Source of the DNA: CAYLZN01 sp964387935
Lineage (GTDB): Bacteria; Acidobacteriota; Vicinamibacteria; Vicinamibacterales; JAFNAJ01
Reading direction: 5' to 3'
DNA: 15,371 bases
Assembly: GCA_964387935.1 (NCBI GenBank)
Contig: CAYLZN010000110.1
Span: 1 to 15,371 of the forward strand
The notes below the pieces were generated by a model. The model was not told the DNA's origin, did no database searches, and was given only the letters and a program-made list of their open reading frames with translations. How positions within the stretch are numbered: the first letter of the stretch is position 1; each line of letters opens with the position of its first letter. Below, piece after piece: positions 1 to 6,324 of this stretch. Made by a program: the position numbers and the translations under genes.

Positions 1-60
<60 letters not shown>

Positions 61-305
61 AAGGCGTCGCCTGCACGCACCCTCTCGGGCACCACACAGG
101 CTCAACCCAAAACGCGAGAGCCGTCTCCGACTCTGCGTTGCTCAGTCGGTTCTTCAGTGAGCACCCCGCCAGGGTCTCCCCCAGCCAGGTGCCCGGCTGA
201 CACTCGACGGGCTAATGCTTCGCGTTCTATCTAGTTTTCAAAGAACCGACTCGACAGCCACCCAACTTCGGCCGCCGTCGCTCCCCCAACCACCGTCAGG
301 GGAAC
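61..305 (-). other. rRNA operon leader transcript
   Basis: This is the stretch between the inferred start of transcription from the downstream rrn promoter (about 305) and the mature 16S end (about 60). It holds no credible open reading frame. It contains the boxA element at 233-247 and an 11-bp perfect inverted repeat, AGTCGGTTCTT (144-154) and AAGAACCGACT (241-251), which would fold in the RNA. Leaders of this kind carry antitermination signals and one strand of the RNase III processing stem; the partner strand would lie downstream of 16S, outside the window. The transcription start is inferred from the -10 position. Confidence 0.75.
233..247 (-). promoter_or_regulatory. boxA antitermination element of the rrn leader
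   Basis: The minus strand reads GGTTCTTTGAAAACT, closely matching rrn boxA sequences of the TGCTCTTTGAAAAC type. In other bacteria boxA RNA binds NusB-S10 (NusE) and lets RNA polymerase pass Rho-dependent termination in the untranslated rRNA transcript. Its place, about 175 nt before mature 16S and downstream of both promoters, fits this role. The 5' half (GGTTCTT) also lies inside an inverted repeat and could be base-paired with 144-154. Confidence 0.8.
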
Positions 306-311
306 CTTTCG

Positions 312-340
312 AATATCTCACAGCCTCTTGCGGCTGTCAA
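312..340 (-). promoter_or_regulatory. rrn promoter, downstream of the tandem pair
   Basis: The minus strand has a consensus -35 TTGACA (340-335), a 17-bp spacer and a -10 GATATT (317-312), predicting a start near base 305. An A-tract (AAAAAA, 350-345) just upstream of the -35 resembles an UP element that contacts the alpha subunit C-terminal domain. The spacer holds a perfect dyad, CAGCC-N6-GGCTG (321-336), overlapping the end of the -35. The combination of consensus hexamers, exact spacing and location before 16S makes this call strong. Confidence 0.85.
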
Positions 341-471
341 CCCCTTTTTTCGTCCCGAACCAAAACTCCTGTCGGAACGAACCCAACCACCCACATTCCA
401 GAGCAGTCTCTTCGGGGTCTCCCTCCCACGGGGGACTTGCCTGCAGGAGGCTTCGACGTCTTCCGTTCCCG

Positions 472-500
472 ATTCTCCGCCCAAGGCGACTTCCTGTCAA
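472..500 (-). promoter_or_regulatory. rrn promoter, upstream of the tandem pair
   Basis: The minus strand reads a consensus -35 TTGACA (500-495), a 17-bp spacer and GAGAAT (477-472) as -10. It lies 160 bp upstream of the second promoter with the same geometry, as in the P1/P2 tandem promoters of many rRNA operons. Its spacer contains a short dyad, CGCC-TTG-GGCG. The -10 is a weaker match than that of the downstream promoter, so relative strength is unknown. Confidence 0.75.
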
Positions 501-529
501 CTGCCCGCCCCGGCCCCTCACCACGCGAC

Positions 530-547
530 GATCCCGCAGCGGGGATC
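530..547. other. short dyad upstream of the rrn promoters
   Basis: GATCCC (530-535) and GGGATC (542-547) form a 6-bp perfect inverted repeat around a 6-base centre, GCAGCG. It sits about 30 bp upstream of the distal rrn -35, between the promoters and the CGTACG array. It may be a protein-binding site or part of the end of the tyrS transcript. There is no T-run on the minus strand, so a simple intrinsic terminator is not supported. Confidence 0.35.
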
Positions 548-591
548 ACGAATCTTATGGAGATGGGGGGGAGATGTCAAGGACAGGCACA

Positions 592-805
592 GGCGTACGG
601 CGTACGACGTACGGCGCACGGCGGCGTACGGTCAACAGACGGCGTACGGCGGCGTACGGTTGCGAGAGGGCGCACGGCGTTCGGTGACAAGAGGGCGGGT
701 GGCCCTACAGGGAGAGGCTCGCTGACCACAGGCAACCGCCCGACCATGCGGCGCCTTGCCGTACGCCGCCTGATCGTACGCCGTCTTTGCCGTACGCCGT
801 ACGCC
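592..805. repeat. CGTACG palindrome array with large inverted-repeat organisation
   Basis: Ten exact copies of the palindrome CGTACG begin at 594, 601, 608, 625, 643, 653, 760, 775, 791 and 798, with degenerate CGCACG and CGTTCG copies between them. On the plus strand the left half reads mostly GCGTACGGC and the right half GCCGTACGC, so the block is a big imperfect inverted repeat. Its outer arms are a perfect 15-bp pair, 592-606 with 791-805. Inner pairings include an 11-bp match (621-631 with 759-769), GGGCGG (693-698) with CCGCCC (736-741), and a small apex hairpin (703-712). The right arm ends one base before the tyrS stop codon. The array lies between tyrS and the rrn promoters, so it could act as a transcript end or an mRNA-stabilising structure. 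Its function is unknown. Confidence 0.9.
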
Positions 806-806
806 T

Positions 807-2054
807 TCATATCACCTCCACCACCGCGACCTTTCGTGCGCCGACCAGCAGCGTGAACGCCCCGGCCCGCCCCGGCACCCACCGCAACTCGCTCACCCGC
901 TCCCCGTCGATCTTCGCACCACCAGCCTTCACCTGCCGCGACGCCTCGCTCGTCGACGGCGCAAACCCGAGATCGACGATTACCCGAGGCAGGCTCACCG
1001 ACCCGTCGCTGCCGCGCTCCACCCGCACCCGCGGCACCGCACCGTCCGGCAGGACGTCCACGCTGGCGGCCCCCGCCCGTAACCGGTGCCGCGCCCGCAC
1101 CGCGAGCTCCGCTCGATCCGCCGCGGCCTCCCCGTGGAAATCGGTCACGATCGACCGGGCCAGCCGGTACCGCAGCTCGCTCGGCGTCACCGCCCCCTGC
1201 TCGTACTCGCGCCGCAACGCCCCGATGTCGTCCGGGCCCAGGTCCGTGAGCAGCGTGAAATAGTCCCACATGACCGCGTCCCCGCCCCCGAATCGCTCCA
1301 CGAGCTTCTCCACCATGATCTCCGGAGGCTCGGCCACGCCGACGTAGTTCCCGTAACTCTTGGACATCTTCTCGGTGCCATCGAGGCCCACCAGCAGCGG
1401 CACCGTCATCACCACCTGCGCCTCGAGATCGAACGCCGGCATGATGTCCCGACCGACGTTGAGGTTGAACAGCTGGTCGGTGCCTCCGAGCTCCACGTCC
1501 GCTTCGAGCGCAACCGAATCGTAGGCCTGCGCCAGCGGATAGAGGAACTCGTGCACGGCGATGGGCTGCCCGGACTCGTACCGTTGCCGGAAGTCGCGGC
1601 GCTCGAGCATCTGCGCCACGTTGTACTTCGCGGCCAGCCTGACCCACCCTTCACTGCCCAGCGGCCCGAGCCACCGGCTGTTGAAGTCCACGACCGTCTT
1701 CACCGGATCGAGCAGCTTGAAGACCTGGGCCTTGTACGTCTCGGCATTCGCGTCGATCTCCGCGCGCGTCAGCGGCGGGCGCGTCTTCGACCGCCCCGTC
1801 GGGTCGCCAATGAGCCCGGTGAAGTCGCCAATGAGAAAGACGACGCGGTGCCCGAGATCCTGGAAGTGCTTCATCTTGCGGATCAGAACCGTGTGGCCCA
1901 GGTGCAGATCCGGCGCGGTCGGGTCGAACCCCACCTTGACCGTGAGCGGCCTGCCGGTCGTCGCCGATCGTTCGAGCTTCCCACGCAGCTCGTTGGGCTT
2001 GACGACATCCACGCATCCCTTGGTCAGGTAGGCCAGTTGCTGGTCGAGAGTCAT
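807..2054 (-). CDS. tyrS: tyrosyl-tRNA synthetase
   Basis: This gene encodes a 415-aa cytoplasmic enzyme that charges tRNA-Tyr with tyrosine using ATP. It is a class I synthetase: the HIGH-type signature is HLGH (residues 51-54, after the GFDPTAPDL stretch) and the KMSKS loop is intact at 229-233. The tyrosine-pocket region runs through YPLAQAYDS, and LGGTDQLFN follows at about 189-197. An S4-like RNA-binding domain occupies about residues 345-415. Length and motifs fit the TyrZ-like subgroup. The ATG start at 2054 lies just before the first conserved residues; no clear Shine-Dalgarno is visible. The gene is divergent from the metallophosphoesterase gene and lies upstream of the rRNA operon on the same strand. 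Its stop codon abuts the CGTACG array, and no ordinary terminator is seen after it. Confidence 0.96.
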   Translation of the reverse strand: MTLDQQLAYLTKGCVDVVKPNELRGKLERSATTGRPLTVKVGFDPTAPDLHLGHTVLIRKMKHFQDLGHRVVFLIGDFTGLIGDPTGRSKTRPPLTRAEIDANAETYKAQVFKLLDPVKTVVDFNSRWLGPLGSEGWVRLAAKYNVAQMLERRDFRQRYESGQPIAVHEFLYPLAQAYDSVALEADVELGGTDQLFNLNVGRDIMPAFDLEAQVVMTVPLLVGLDGTEKMSKSYGNYVGVAEPPEIMVEKLVERFGGGDAVMWDYFTLLTDLGPDDIGALRREYEQGAVTPSELRYRLARSIVTDFHGEAAADRAELAVRARHRLRAGAASVDVLPDGAVPRVRVERGSDGSVSLPRVIVDLGFAPSTSEASRQVKAGGAKIDGERVSELRWVPGRAGAFTLLVGARKVAVVEVI

Positions 2055-2153
2055 CGCGCAATCAGGATAGTCACGATCGGGGCACCCGACGCAAGCTCGC
2101 GCCCACCGAGACGCTCCGGGAGCCCGTGGGCGATGGTGCTACAGTGGGACGGG
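2055..2153. promoter_or_regulatory. divergent promoter region between tyrS and the metallophosphoesterase gene
   Basis: This 99-bp gap separates two divergent genes and should hold both promoters. On the plus strand an extended -10 motif, TGCTACAGT (2137-2145), ends 8 bases before the ATG at 2154, which would give an almost leaderless message; no -35 match is visible. On the minus strand TTGCGT (2094-2089) and CTATCC (2070-2065) are 18 bp apart and could serve tyrS, again very close to its ATG. Both are motif matches by eye, and the tyrS one is weak. Confidence 0.4.
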
Positions 2154-2966
2154 ATGACCAGCCGGCGTGCGGCGATCAAGGCGACCCTCGGGCTCGCGGC
2201 CGGCCTGCTCACGGGCTCTGCCGCCTACGGCTACGCGTACGAGCGGCATCGGCTCGAGCTCTCGCGCGTCAGCGTGCCCGTCGCGGACCTGCCCGACGCG
2301 CTGATCGGTTTTCGCATCGCCCTCCTCACGGACCTGCACCGCAGCCGCATGGTGCCGCGGCACGACATCGACGCTGCGGTCACCCTGGCGCTCACCGAAC
2401 GGCCGGACCTCGTCGTCCTCGGGGGTGACTACGTCACCGCATCGGACACGACGTACGTAGAAGACGTGGCCGATGCGCTGGGAAGGCTCATGGCGCCTCA
2501 CGGGGTGTTCGCGGTCCTCGGCAATCACGACGGCGAGCGCAGCGTCACGCCCGCGCTCCAGCGACAAGGCATTTCGGTGCTGCGCGATGCGCGCACCCGG
2601 ATCCAGCTGCGCGGAGAACCCGTCGATCTCATCGGCATCCGCTACTGGACGAAGAGCGCGGAGGCGATCGCGGCGATGTGCCGGGGGGCCTTGCCGCTGT
2701 CGTTCCTGCTGACGCACGATCCGCGACGGTTCCCGCAGGCGGTCGCGCTGCAGGTCCCCCTGGTCCTGTCGGGCCACACGCACGGGGGACAGGTGGTGGT
2801 CCCCGGGCTGGGAGCGCCTGCGGCGCGCAAGTTCCCGGTCGTCTCGGGGCTGGCTCACGAAGGGCGCACGACGCTGTTCGTGAGCCGTGGCGTGGGGACG
2901 GTCTACGTCCCCATGCGCCTCAACTGTCCACCCGAAGTCGCGCTGCTGACGCTGGCTCGCGGCTGA
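2154..2966 (+). CDS. Tat-exported or membrane-anchored metallophosphoesterase (YkuE-like)
   Basis: The 270-aa product is a calcineurin-like phosphoesterase of the kind that uses a two-metal centre to hydrolyse phosphoester bonds. The metal-binding blocks occur in order: D60-x-H62 in LLTDLH, GGD92, GNHD (N124, H125, D126), H188 in LLTHDP and GHTH (208-210) followed by GGQ. The N-terminus reads TSRRAAIK followed by a hydrophobic stretch to about residue 28. This matches the twin-arginine signal pattern, so the enzyme probably works outside the cytoplasm or stays anchored by this segment. Members of this family include YkuE-like proteins and enzymes acting on lipid-linked or nucleotide substrates; the substrate here is unknown. 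ATG 2154 is preferred because it starts the Tat signal and follows a good extended -10. An in-frame ATG at 2133 is possible. The 3' end overlaps convergent purN by 47 bp. Confidence 0.88.
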   Translation: MTSRRAAIKATLGLAAGLLTGSAAYGYAYERHRLELSRVSVPVADLPDALIGFRIALLTDLHRSRMVPRHDIDAAVTLALTERPDLVVLGGDYVTASDTTYVEDVADALGRLMAPHGVFAVLGNHDGERSVTPALQRQGISVLRDARTRIQLRGEPVDLIGIRYWTKSAEAIAAMCRGALPLSFLLTHDPRRFPQAVALQVPLVLSGHTHGGQVVVPGLGAPAARKFPVVSGLAHEGRTTLFVSRGVGTVYVPMRLNCPPEVALLTLARG

Positions 2967-3585
2967 CCGTGCCGAGAAACCGCCGCCCCGCGACGGACCA
3001 CCCGCCCGCAAGCACGATCCCGATGGCCTCCGGGTAGATGCGGTGTTCCTCCACGAGGATCCTCGCGGCGAGCGTGTCCACCGTGTCGTCTTCCCGCACC
3101 GGCACGGCGGCCTGCCGCACGATCGGCCCGGCATCGAGATCCGTCGTCACGAGGTGCACGGTCGCCCCGCTCACCTTGACGCCGTGCTCGAGCGCCTGGC
3201 GCTGCGCCTCGAGCCCGGGAAACGACGGCAGCAGCGACGGGTGGACGTTGAGGATGGCGTTCGGAAACGCGCCGATCACGACCGGCCCGAGCCGCCGCAT
3301 GAAGCCTGCGAGGCAGACCAGGTCGACGCCGTGCGCGCGCAGGTGGTCGACCAGCGCCGCATCGAACGCGTCCCTGGCGTCGAACCCCCGATGATCCACG
3401 ACGACCGTGTCGATCCCGGCGACTCTCGCCCGGTCGAGCCCCTGCGCATCAGCCCGGTTCGAGATGACCACGGCGAGGGTCGCCTGCAGGGACCCGGCGG
3501 CGATCGCGTCGATGATGGCCTGCAGGTTGCTGCCTCGTCCGGAGATCAGCACCCCGAGGCGGCGCCCGACGAGCGGTTCAGACAT
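2920..3585 (-). CDS. purN: phosphoribosylglycinamide formyltransferase (GART)
   Basis: The 221-aa enzyme transfers a formyl group from 10-formyltetrahydrofolate to glycinamide ribonucleotide, the third step of purine synthesis. The phosphate-binding loop SGRGSN is at residues 15-20. The catalytic trio appears as N113 and H115 in ILNVHPSLLP and D151 in TTDLDAGPI, as in E. coli PurN (N106, H108, D144). Length is normal plus a short tail. The ATG start overlaps the end of purM by 8 nt (ATGTCTGA), implying translational coupling. It is the last gene of the operon. About 15 C-terminal residues after GRRFLGTV are encoded opposite the end of the convergent phosphoesterase gene and are probably not conserved. 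Confidence 0.96.
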   Translation of the reverse strand: MSEPLVGRRLGVLISGRGSNLQAIIDAIAAGSLQATLAVVISNRADAQGLDRARVAGIDTVVVDHRGFDARDAFDAALVDHLRAHGVDLVCLAGFMRRLGPVVIGAFPNAILNVHPSLLPSFPGLEAQRQALEHGVKVSGATVHLVTTDLDAGPIVRQAAVPVREDDTVDTLAARILVEEHRIYPEAIGIVLAGGWSVAGRRFLGTVSREPASAARLRVDS

Positions 3586-4603
3586 AACGCACCCCAGGCG
3601 TGCCGGCGTTGACGCCGCCGATCACGCAGGCGCCTGGATGGCCGGCAGCGCGCAGGTCGGCGAGCACGGCGGCAGCGTCGCGCTCGCGCACGACGACGAC
3701 GAGTCCGATGCCCATGTTGAAGGTTCTGTAGGCATCGTCGACCGGCACCTGCCCGGCCGCGATCAGCCAGCGGAAGAGCGGCGGCACGGTCCACGCGCCA
3801 CGATCGATCTGCGCCTCGCAGCCGTCGGGCAGCGTGCGCGGCACGTTGTCGGTGAGGCCGCCGCCCGTGATGTGCGCCAGGCCCTGCACGAGGCCTCGGC
3901 GCACGAGCGGCAGGACCGCCGGGAGATAGCTCAGATGGGGCGCGAGCAGTGCCTCCGCCACGGTCGCCTCCAGCTCGGGCACGACCTGATCCACGCGGAG
4001 GCGCAGCACGTCGAACACGATCGAGCGGGCCAGAGAGTACCCGTTCGTGTGCAGGCCGGAAGACGGCAGTCCCACGAGCGCGTCGCCGACCCTGACCGAG
4101 CGGCCGTCGATCACCTGGTTCCGCGCCACGCGTCCGACGATGAAGCCAGCGAGGTCGTACTCCCCATCCGCGTAGAAGCCTGGCATCTCGGCGGTCTCCC
4201 CGCCGAGGAGGGCGCATCCGTTCGCCCGGCACGCGCGCGCGATACCCTCGACGATCTGCACGGCCACCTCCGGGGACAGGCGGCCCGTGGCGAGGTAATC
4301 GAGGAAGAAGAGCGGCGCGGCCCCCTGCACGAGGATGTCGTTGACGCAGTGGTTGACGAGGTCCTCACCGATCGTGTCGTGCGTCTGCGCCAGAAACGCG
4401 ACCTTCAGCTTCGTGCCGACGCCGTCGGCGCTGGCCACCAGCACGTCGCCTCCGGGGTCGGCCGGATCCAGAGCGAAGAGCCCGCCGAAGCTGCCCAGGT
4501 CGGAGAGCACACCGGGCGTGAACGTCGCGCGCGCCAGCCCCTTGATCCGGCGTACCACCTCGGTGCCGGCGTCGATGTCGACGCCACTGCTCCTGTAGTC
4601 CAT
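3578..4603 (-). CDS. purM: phosphoribosylformylglycinamidine cyclo-ligase (AIR synthetase)
   Basis: The 341-aa product closes the imidazole ring, converting FGAM and ATP to aminoimidazole ribonucleotide (fifth step). It shows the PurM/SelD-type ATP-binding features: SADGVGTKLK (58-67), NHCVNDILVQGA (84-95), GGETAEMPG (134-142) and, further on, HITGGGLTDNVPR. Length matches the usual 340-350 aa. The ATG start is 3 nt after the purF stop and the stop codon overlaps the purN start, so all three are likely translated from one message. A weak GGGTGAG lies just upstream of the start. Confidence 0.97.
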   Translation of the reverse strand: MDYRSSGVDIDAGTEVVRRIKGLARATFTPGVLSDLGSFGGLFALDPADPGGDVLVASADGVGTKLKVAFLAQTHDTIGEDLVNHCVNDILVQGAAPLFFLDYLATGRLSPEVAVQIVEGIARACRANGCALLGGETAEMPGFYADGEYDLAGFIVGRVARNQVIDGRSVRVGDALVGLPSSGLHTNGYSLARSIVFDVLRLRVDQVVPELEATVAEALLAPHLSYLPAVLPLVRRGLVQGLAHITGGGLTDNVPRTLPDGCEAQIDRGAWTVPPLFRWLIAAGQVPVDDAYRTFNMGIGLVVVVRERDAAAVLADLRAAGHPGACVIGGVNAGTPGVRYV

Positions 4604-4606
4604 GGC

Positions 4607-6067
4607 TCACCCGGCAATGGTCGTGGGCAGGCGAACGGCCTCCGCGCCATCCTCGACGTCGAGCGTCTCGACGGGCTTGAGGGACAGTTGCGTGTACGGC
4701 TCCTGCTCGCGGGGAAATGCCACCGGGTAGCGGCCGGTGTAGCAGGAGGTGCAGTACCGGTCGCTGCGGCGTCCGACCGACGCGAGCAGCCCCTCCAGGC
4801 TCAGGTACGCCAGGCTGTCCGCCCCGAGGTACTTGCGGATTTCCTCCACGGTGTGCGTCGAGGCAATCAGTTCGGCGCGCCTGGGCGTGTCGACTCCGTA
4901 GTAGCAGGGCGAGATCGTCGGCGGACAACTGATGCGCATGTGGACCTCGCGCGCGCCGGCCGCCCTCACCATCTTCACGATCTTCCGGCTCGTCGTCCCG
5001 CGCACGATCGAGTCGTCGATCAGCACCACACGCCGGCCTTCGAGGATGCTGCGGACCGGGTTGAGCTTGATCTTGACGCCGAAGTGGCGGATGGACTGCT
5101 GGGGCTGGATGAAGGTCCTTCCGACGTAGTGATTGCGGATCAGGCCCATGCGCATGGGCAGCCCAGCGGCCTCGGCGTACCCGACGGCGGCACACACGCC
5201 CGAGTCCGGCACGGGAACGACCACGTCGGCGGGAATGCCCCTCTCCCGTGCGAGGCGGCGCCCGAACTCCGTCCTGATCTCGTTGACGCTCTCGCCGAAG
5301 ACGTAGCTGTCCGGACGCGCGAAATACACGTGCTCGAAGACGCAGTGGGCCGGGGTCCCGGGTGGGAACGGCTTGAATGTACGCACGCCGTCCCGGGACA
5401 CGACCACGATCTCGCCCGGCTCCACGTCGCGGTCGTAGCGGGCGCCGATGAGGTCGAGCGCGCAGGTATCCGAGCAGAAGAAGACGGCCTCGCCGAGCCA
5501 GCCCATGACCAGGGGTCTGAAGCCGTGCGGGTCCCGCGCGGCGATCAGACCGTCACGGGTGAGTGCCACCATCGAGTACGCCCCCGTGACCTGCCGGAGC
5601 GACTCGATCAGGGCATCGACCGGCGCCTGCGACCGCGAACGGGCATACAGGTGCAGCACGACCTCGCTGTCGCTCGTCGTCTGGAAGATCGACCCTTCAC
5701 CGACGAGGGTGGAGCGCAGATCCTGGGCGTTCACGAGGTTGCCGTTGTGGGCGATGGCGATCTGGCCGTGCGAGCAGTCGATCAGGAAGGGCTGGGCGTT
5801 CTGCAGGCGGCTCTCGCCGGCTGTCGAGTAGCGCACGTGGCCGACCGCGGACGCCCCCGTGAGCCGCGCCAGCGTCGAGGCGGAGAAGACGTCGGCCACC
5901 TGGCCCATGTCGCGGTGAATGCGCATCTGGGTGCCGTCCGCCGTGACGATCCCCGCGCTCTCCTGGCCGCGGTGCTGGAGGGCGTAGAGCCCGAGGTAGG
6001 CGAGGTTGGAGGCTTCGGAATGGCCGAAGATGCCGAAGACGCCGCACTCTTCTTTCAGCTTGTCCAT
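4607..6067 (-). CDS. purF: amidophosphoribosyltransferase (iron-sulfur type)
   Basis: The 486-aa enzyme makes phosphoribosylamine from PRPP and glutamine, the committed and feedback-controlled step of purine synthesis. Residues 1-7 form a short propeptide before the nucleophile Cys8 (CGVFGIFG), which must be exposed by self-cleavage. The class II glutaminase domain follows (HRGQES, HVRYSTAG, HNGNLVN), then the phosphoribosyltransferase domain with its PRPP loop VVLIDDSIVRGTT (347-359). Four cysteines, C242, C388, C439 and C442, sit where the B. subtilis enzyme binds its 4Fe-4S cluster, so this is the oxygen-sensitive Bacillus-type form rather than the E. coli type. No strong Shine-Dalgarno precedes the ATG. 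A CCTGG-tgg-CCAGG dyad (6084-6096) lies in the 56-nt gap upstream. Confidence 0.97.
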   Translation of the reverse strand: MDKLKEECGVFGIFGHSEASNLAYLGLYALQHRGQESAGIVTADGTQMRIHRDMGQVADVFSASTLARLTGASAVGHVRYSTAGESRLQNAQPFLIDCSHGQIAIAHNGNLVNAQDLRSTLVGEGSIFQTTSDSEVVLHLYARSRSQAPVDALIESLRQVTGAYSMVALTRDGLIAARDPHGFRPLVMGWLGEAVFFCSDTCALDLIGARYDRDVEPGEIVVVSRDGVRTFKPFPPGTPAHCVFEHVYFARPDSYVFGESVNEIRTEFGRRLARERGIPADVVVPVPDSGVCAAVGYAEAAGLPMRMGLIRNHYVGRTFIQPQQSIRHFGVKIKLNPVRSILEGRRVVLIDDSIVRGTTSRKIVKMVRAAGAREVHMRISCPPTISPCYYGVDTPRRAELIASTHTVEEIRKYLGADSLAYLSLEGLLASVGRRSDRYCTSCYTGRYPVAFPREQEPYTQLSLKPVETLDVEDGAEAVRLPTTIAG

Positions 6068-6123
6068 GCGTCGTTGACCGGTTCCTGGTGGCCAGGGTTC
6101 TGGGCGCTCACGAGGGGTCTCCG

Positions 6124-6324
6124 CTAGCGTCGCCGCAGCAGCCAGAAGGCGATCAGCAGGTCCACGACGGCTACGACGACGAGCAGCACCGTCACCAGGC
6201 CACGGGCCGCGGGATCCACAGGGAACACCCCGGTGCCGTAGAGCCCGGCGAGGAGCAGCATCACGACCGACGACGTCACCAGCGCCCGGCCGACGACGGC
6301 TCTCGTGCTCGGGGGTTCCGTCAT
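6124..6324 (-). CDS. small two-helix membrane protein of unknown function
   Basis: This 66-aa protein is not recognised as a member of a named family. It has a polar N-terminus (residues 1-12), a hydrophobic helix at about 13-33, a short loop containing FPVDPAAR, and a second helix at about 41-62 ending in RRR. A hairpin with both ends cytoplasmic fits the positive-inside rule. Its ATG overlaps the purB stop as ATGA (6324-6321), which suggests translational coupling, and about 56 nt separate it from purF. The reading frame has no stop, a sensible start and a clear hydrophobic pattern, so it is probably real. The position suggests co-expression with purine genes, but no role can be assigned. 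Confidence 0.72.
   Translation of the reverse strand: MTEPPSTRAVVGRALVTSSVVMLLLAGLYGTGVFPVDPAARGLVTVLLVVVAVVDLLIAFWLLRRR

Noticed and set aside
321..350. Hairpin CAGCC-TCTTGC-GGCTG followed by a T-run on the plus strand, like an intrinsic terminator
   Set aside because: No plus-strand gene precedes it, the T-run starts 8 bases after the stem, and the same bases form the -35, spacer and upstream A-tract of the rrn promoter.
592..805. CRISPR array or insertion-sequence remnant
   Set aside because: The repeat unit is only 6-9 bp with irregular spacing and no unique spacers of even length. No transposase, target duplication or cas gene is present.
1086..2153. Open frame on the plus strand joined upstream to the metallophosphoesterase gene
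   Set aside because: It lies antisense to tyrS, is rich in Arg, His and Glu as expected from a reversed GC-rich gene, and the real protein begins with a clear Tat signal at 2154.
3407..6127. 906-codon open frame on the plus strand
   Set aside because: It covers purM, purF and part of purN in antisense. Its composition (Asp, Arg, His, Val, Gly) shows no domain and follows from codon bias in the opposite strand.
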